A model generated the notes under the pieces. That model had not been told where the DNA came from and did no database searches. It was given only the letters and a program-made list of their open reading frames with translations. Below are positions 61,314 to 64,000 of a stretch of DNA of 64,000 nt, piece by piece (the stretch's first letter is position 1; each line of letters starts with the position of its first letter). The DNA is from Dermacentor variabilis (Eukaryota; Arthropoda; Arachnida; Ixodida; Ixodidae), in contig NC_134568.1 in NCBI RefSeq assembly GCF_050947875.1, positions 264,893,815 through 264,957,814 of the forward strand. Direction: 5' to 3'. A program made the position numbers and the translations under genes.

Positions 61314-64000
61314 CTGCGTTGCGGAGAAAACACTCCTCTTTAGGCAGTATGTTGAAGCATTTTACTTGATTTTGTTTTTATCATTTGATAAGTGCCTTTA
61401 CGCGTAGCGAAAGTGCTGTATTGTGTTGCAGTACAAAATACTATATATTTCACGGCGAATACACTAAATGCTTATGCGACTAAATACACTAAATGCGACT
61501 CACCCCAAAGAGGGTGTTCGTAGGCATTAGTCGGGAGTCGATGTCCGCGCCGCCGTCGTCCTCCGTCTCGGTGAAGTCTACCAAAGCGATCTCATAAACG
61601 AGTGTTGCGTTCGGCGGGATGCGAGGGAGGCACCCCTGGGCTCCGAATCCATACCCGCCGAGATCTTGACGTGACATCCTTCGCCCCGTCGCATGCTCTG
61701 TACAGCGATGCGATGTGCAGCCTCAGTACTCCTAGTTCTTTCAGGCTGCGTTGCGGAGAAAACACTCCTCTTTAGGCAGTATGTTGAAGCATTTTACGTG
61801 ATTTTGTTTTTATCATTTGATAAGTGCCTTTACGCGTAGCGAAAGTGCTGTATTGTGTTGCAGTACAAAATACTATATATTTCACGGCAAATACACTAAA
61901 TGCTCATGCGACTAAATACACTAAATGCGACTCACCCCAAAGAGGGTGTTCGTAGGCATTAGTCGGGAGTCGATGTCCGCGCCGCCGTCGTCCTCCGTCT
62001 CGGTGAAGTCTACCAAAGCGATCTCATAAACGAGTGTTGCGTTCGGCGGGATGCGAGGGAGGCACCCCTGGGCTCCGAATCCATACCCGCCGAGATCTTG
62101 ACGTGACATCCTTCGCCCCGTCGCATGCTCTGTACAGCGATGCGATGTGCAGCCTCAGTGCTCCTAGTCCTTTCAGGCTGCGTTGCGGAGAAAACACTCC
62201 TCTTTAGGCAGTATGTTGAAGCATTTTACGTGATTTTGTTTTTATCATTTGATAAGTGCCTTTACGCGTAGCGAAAGTGCTGTATTGTGTTGCAGTACAG
62301 TACAAAATACTATATATTTCACGGCGAATACACTAAATGCTCATGCGACTAAATACACTAAATGCGACTCACCCCAAAGAGGGTGTTCGTAGGCATTAGT
62401 CGGGAGTCGATGTCCGCGCCGCCGTCATCCTCCGTCTCGGTGAAGTCTACCAAAGCGATCTCATAAACGAGTGTTGCGTTCGGCGGGATGCGAGGGAGGC
62501 ACCCCTGGGCTCCGAATCCATACCCGCCGAGATCTTGGCGTGACATCCTTCGCCCCGTCGCATGCTCTGTACAGCGATGCGATGTGCAGCCCCAGTACTC
62601 CTAGTTCTTTCAGGCTGCGTTACGGAGAAAACACTCCTCTTTAGGCAGTATGTTGAAGCATTTTACTTGATTTTGTTTTTATCATTTGAGAAGTGCCTTT
62701 ACGCGTAGCGAAAGTGCTGTATTGTGTTGCAGTACAAAATACTATATACTTCACGGCGAATACACTAAATGCTCATGCGACTAAATACACTACATGCGAC
62801 TCACCCCAAAGAGGGTGTTCGTAGGCATTAGTCGGGAGTCCATGTCCGCGCCGCCGTCGTCCTCCGTCTCGGTGAAGTCTACCAAAGCGATCTCATAAAC
62901 GAGTGTTGCGTTCGGCGGGATGCGAGGGAGGCACCCCTGGGCTCCAAATCCATACCCGCCGAGATTTTGACGTGACATCCTTCGCCCCGTCGCTTGCTCT
63001 GTAGAGCGATGCGATGTGCAGCCTCAGTACTCCTAGTTCTTTCAGGCTGCGTTGCGGAGAAAACACTCCTCTTTAGGCAGTATGTTGAAGCATTTTACTT
63101 GATTTTGTTTTTATCATTTGATAAGTGCCTTTACGCGTAGCGAAAGTACTGTATTGTGTCGCAGTACAAAATACTAGATATTTCACGGCGAATACACTAA
63201 ATGCTCATGCGACTAAATACACTAAATGCGACTCACCCCAAAGAGGGTGTTCGTAGGCATTAGTCGGGAGTCGATGTCCGCGCCGCCGTCGTCCTCCCTC
63301 TCGGTGAAATCTACCAAAGCGATCTCATAAACGAGTGTTGCGTTCGGCGGGATCCGAGGGAGGCACCCCTGGGCTCCGAATCCATACCCGCCGAGATCTT
63401 GACGTGACATCCTTCGCCCCGTCGCATGCTCTGTACAGCGATGCGATGTGCAGCCTCAGTGCTCCTAGTTCTTTCAGGCTGCGTTGCGGAGAAAACACTC
63501 CTCTTTAGGCAGTATGTTGAAGCATTTTACTTGATTTTGTTTTTATCATTTGATAAGTGCCTTTACGCGTAGCGAAAGTGCTGTATTGTGTTGCAGTACA
63601 GTACAAAATACTATATATTTCACGGCGAATACACTAAATGCTCATGCGACTAAATACACTAAATGCGACTCACCCCAAAGATGGTGTTCGTAGGCATTAG
63701 TCGGGAGTCGATGTCCGCGCCGCCGTCGTCCTCCGTCTCGGTGAAGTCTACCAAAGCGATCTCATAAACGAGTGTTGCCTTCGGCGGGATGCGAGGGAGG
63801 CACCCCTGGGCTCCGAATCCATACCCGCCGAGATCTTGACGTGACATCCTTCGCCCCGTCGCATGCTCTGTACAGCGATGCGATGTGCAGCCTCAGTACT
63901 CCTAGTTCTTTCAGGCTGCGTTGCGGAGAAAACACTCCTCTTTAGGCAGTATGTTGAAGCATTTTACTTGATTTTGTTTTTATCATTTGATAAGTGCCTT

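Larger units (their letters stand above)
21330..64000 (-). repeat. 432-bp exon-derived satellite array, 96 FKBP-exon copies, continuing past the window
   Basis: The unit is 432 bp: a 242-nt FKBP-domain exon plus 190 nt of intron, all in direct orientation. Counting by the ATG of the MSRQD frame (minus strand, first base at 21511, 21943, 22375 ... 63847), I find 96 copies. Spacing is exactly 432 bp except: 426 before 27553; 431 before 31008; 433 before 32952; 647 or 648 before 31655, 33599, 36406, 38349, 41589 and 45261 (an extra 129-130 bp insert plus 86-bp duplication); 407 before 46532; and 437 before 56041, 57342, 58643, 59944, 61245, 62546 and 63847. For an ATG at position e, the exon spans e-173 to e+68. 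The unit contains an internal direct repeat of about 25 bp (atacactaaatgc). Copies differ at only a few positions each. Confidence 0.97.
55790..64000 (-). repeat. Array segment E: 1,301-bp trimer higher-order repeat
   Basis: A 5-bp duplication (cagtacagtacaaaat for cagtacaaaat) marks every third unit, before ATGs at 56041, 57342, 58643, 59944, 61245, 62546 and 63847, at constant 1,301-bp intervals. Within 57342-61245 the first unit alternates between a D-S-G-A-D type and a stop-bearing type, giving a 2,602-bp superperiod. The second and third units carry E-V-A-L...E-K-E and T-F-V-Y-E. The segment runs off the window. Confidence 0.88.

Noticed and set aside
21330..64000. A family of nearly 100 small genes, each encoding a 62-residue peptide starting MSRQD
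   Set aside because: The frame is part of an FKBP exon: it begins at an out-of-register ATG, runs through the donor GTGAGT and stops in the intron. The MSRQDLGG start is the shifted reading of GCHVKISAG.
21330..64000. CRISPR array, ribosomal DNA or histone cluster
   Set aside because: The spacing is regular, but there are no unique spacers, the unit is 432 bp, the flanks hold no cas genes, and the unit encodes neither rRNA nor histones.
21330..64000. A long repeat protein made by splicing successive exon copies together
   Set aside because: The exon is 242 nt, so each junction shifts the frame by two bases, and stops occur in the other frames (for example the TAG after the shifted M-R-S-L-W).

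Overview
The window looks like a piece of a large, repeat-rich arthropod genome, most likely a hard tick. That placement is inference: it rests on intron-containing gene fragments with GT/AG splice sites and on decayed Ty3/gypsy, LINE and terminal-inverted-repeat elements of the kind that fill tick genomes. There is no bacterial gene organisation and no complete, undamaged gene in the 64 kb.

Positions 1-21,329 are ordinary accessory euchromatin. They hold two tRNA-derived SINE-like sequences (378-456, 4819-4893), a near-perfect 46-bp palindrome (1012-1057), a foldback element (3874-3989), a decayed Ty3/gypsy retrotransposon without integrase (5090-7910) set between blocks of a related minisatellite, two LINE fragments (10162-10710 minus; 10741-11215 plus), the last three exons of a cholinesterase/carboxylesterase-like gene with a frameshift and a replaced catalytic histidine (12110-13514), an unrecognised exon-like frame (16255-16435 minus), and two copies of a roughly 0.6-kb inverted-repeat element (17169-17775, 18314-18955).

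From about 19.2 kb onward the window belongs to an FKBP-TPR immunophilin gene, probably FKBP6-like, on the minus strand. A clean 210-nt TPR exon lies at 19870-20079. An exon for the C-terminal half of an FKBP prolyl-isomerase domain lies at 21338-21579, upstream of it in gene order. A second TPR-like fragment at 19197-19320 is on the opposite strand, so the locus looks broken or rearranged.

The striking feature is 21,330-64,000. The FKBP exon plus about 190 bp of intron has become a 432-bp satellite repeated 96 times in direct orientation, and the array runs off the right edge. Nearly every copy keeps a strong acceptor (gcag) and donor (GTGAGT). As far as I can see, every copy, including the terminal one next to the TPR exon, shares the same one-base loss just before the YGFG motif, so a correctly spliced exon would be out of frame. 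The 62-residue frames that start at MSRQD are a by-product of this. The array has several kinds of higher-order repeat in different segments: a dimer, a tetramer plus 215-bp insertion nested in a 4,750-bp unit, a 3,672-bp unit, a 3,456-bp octamer and a 1,301-bp trimer. This shows repeated local expansion. Upstream exons of the gene would lie beyond position 64,000.
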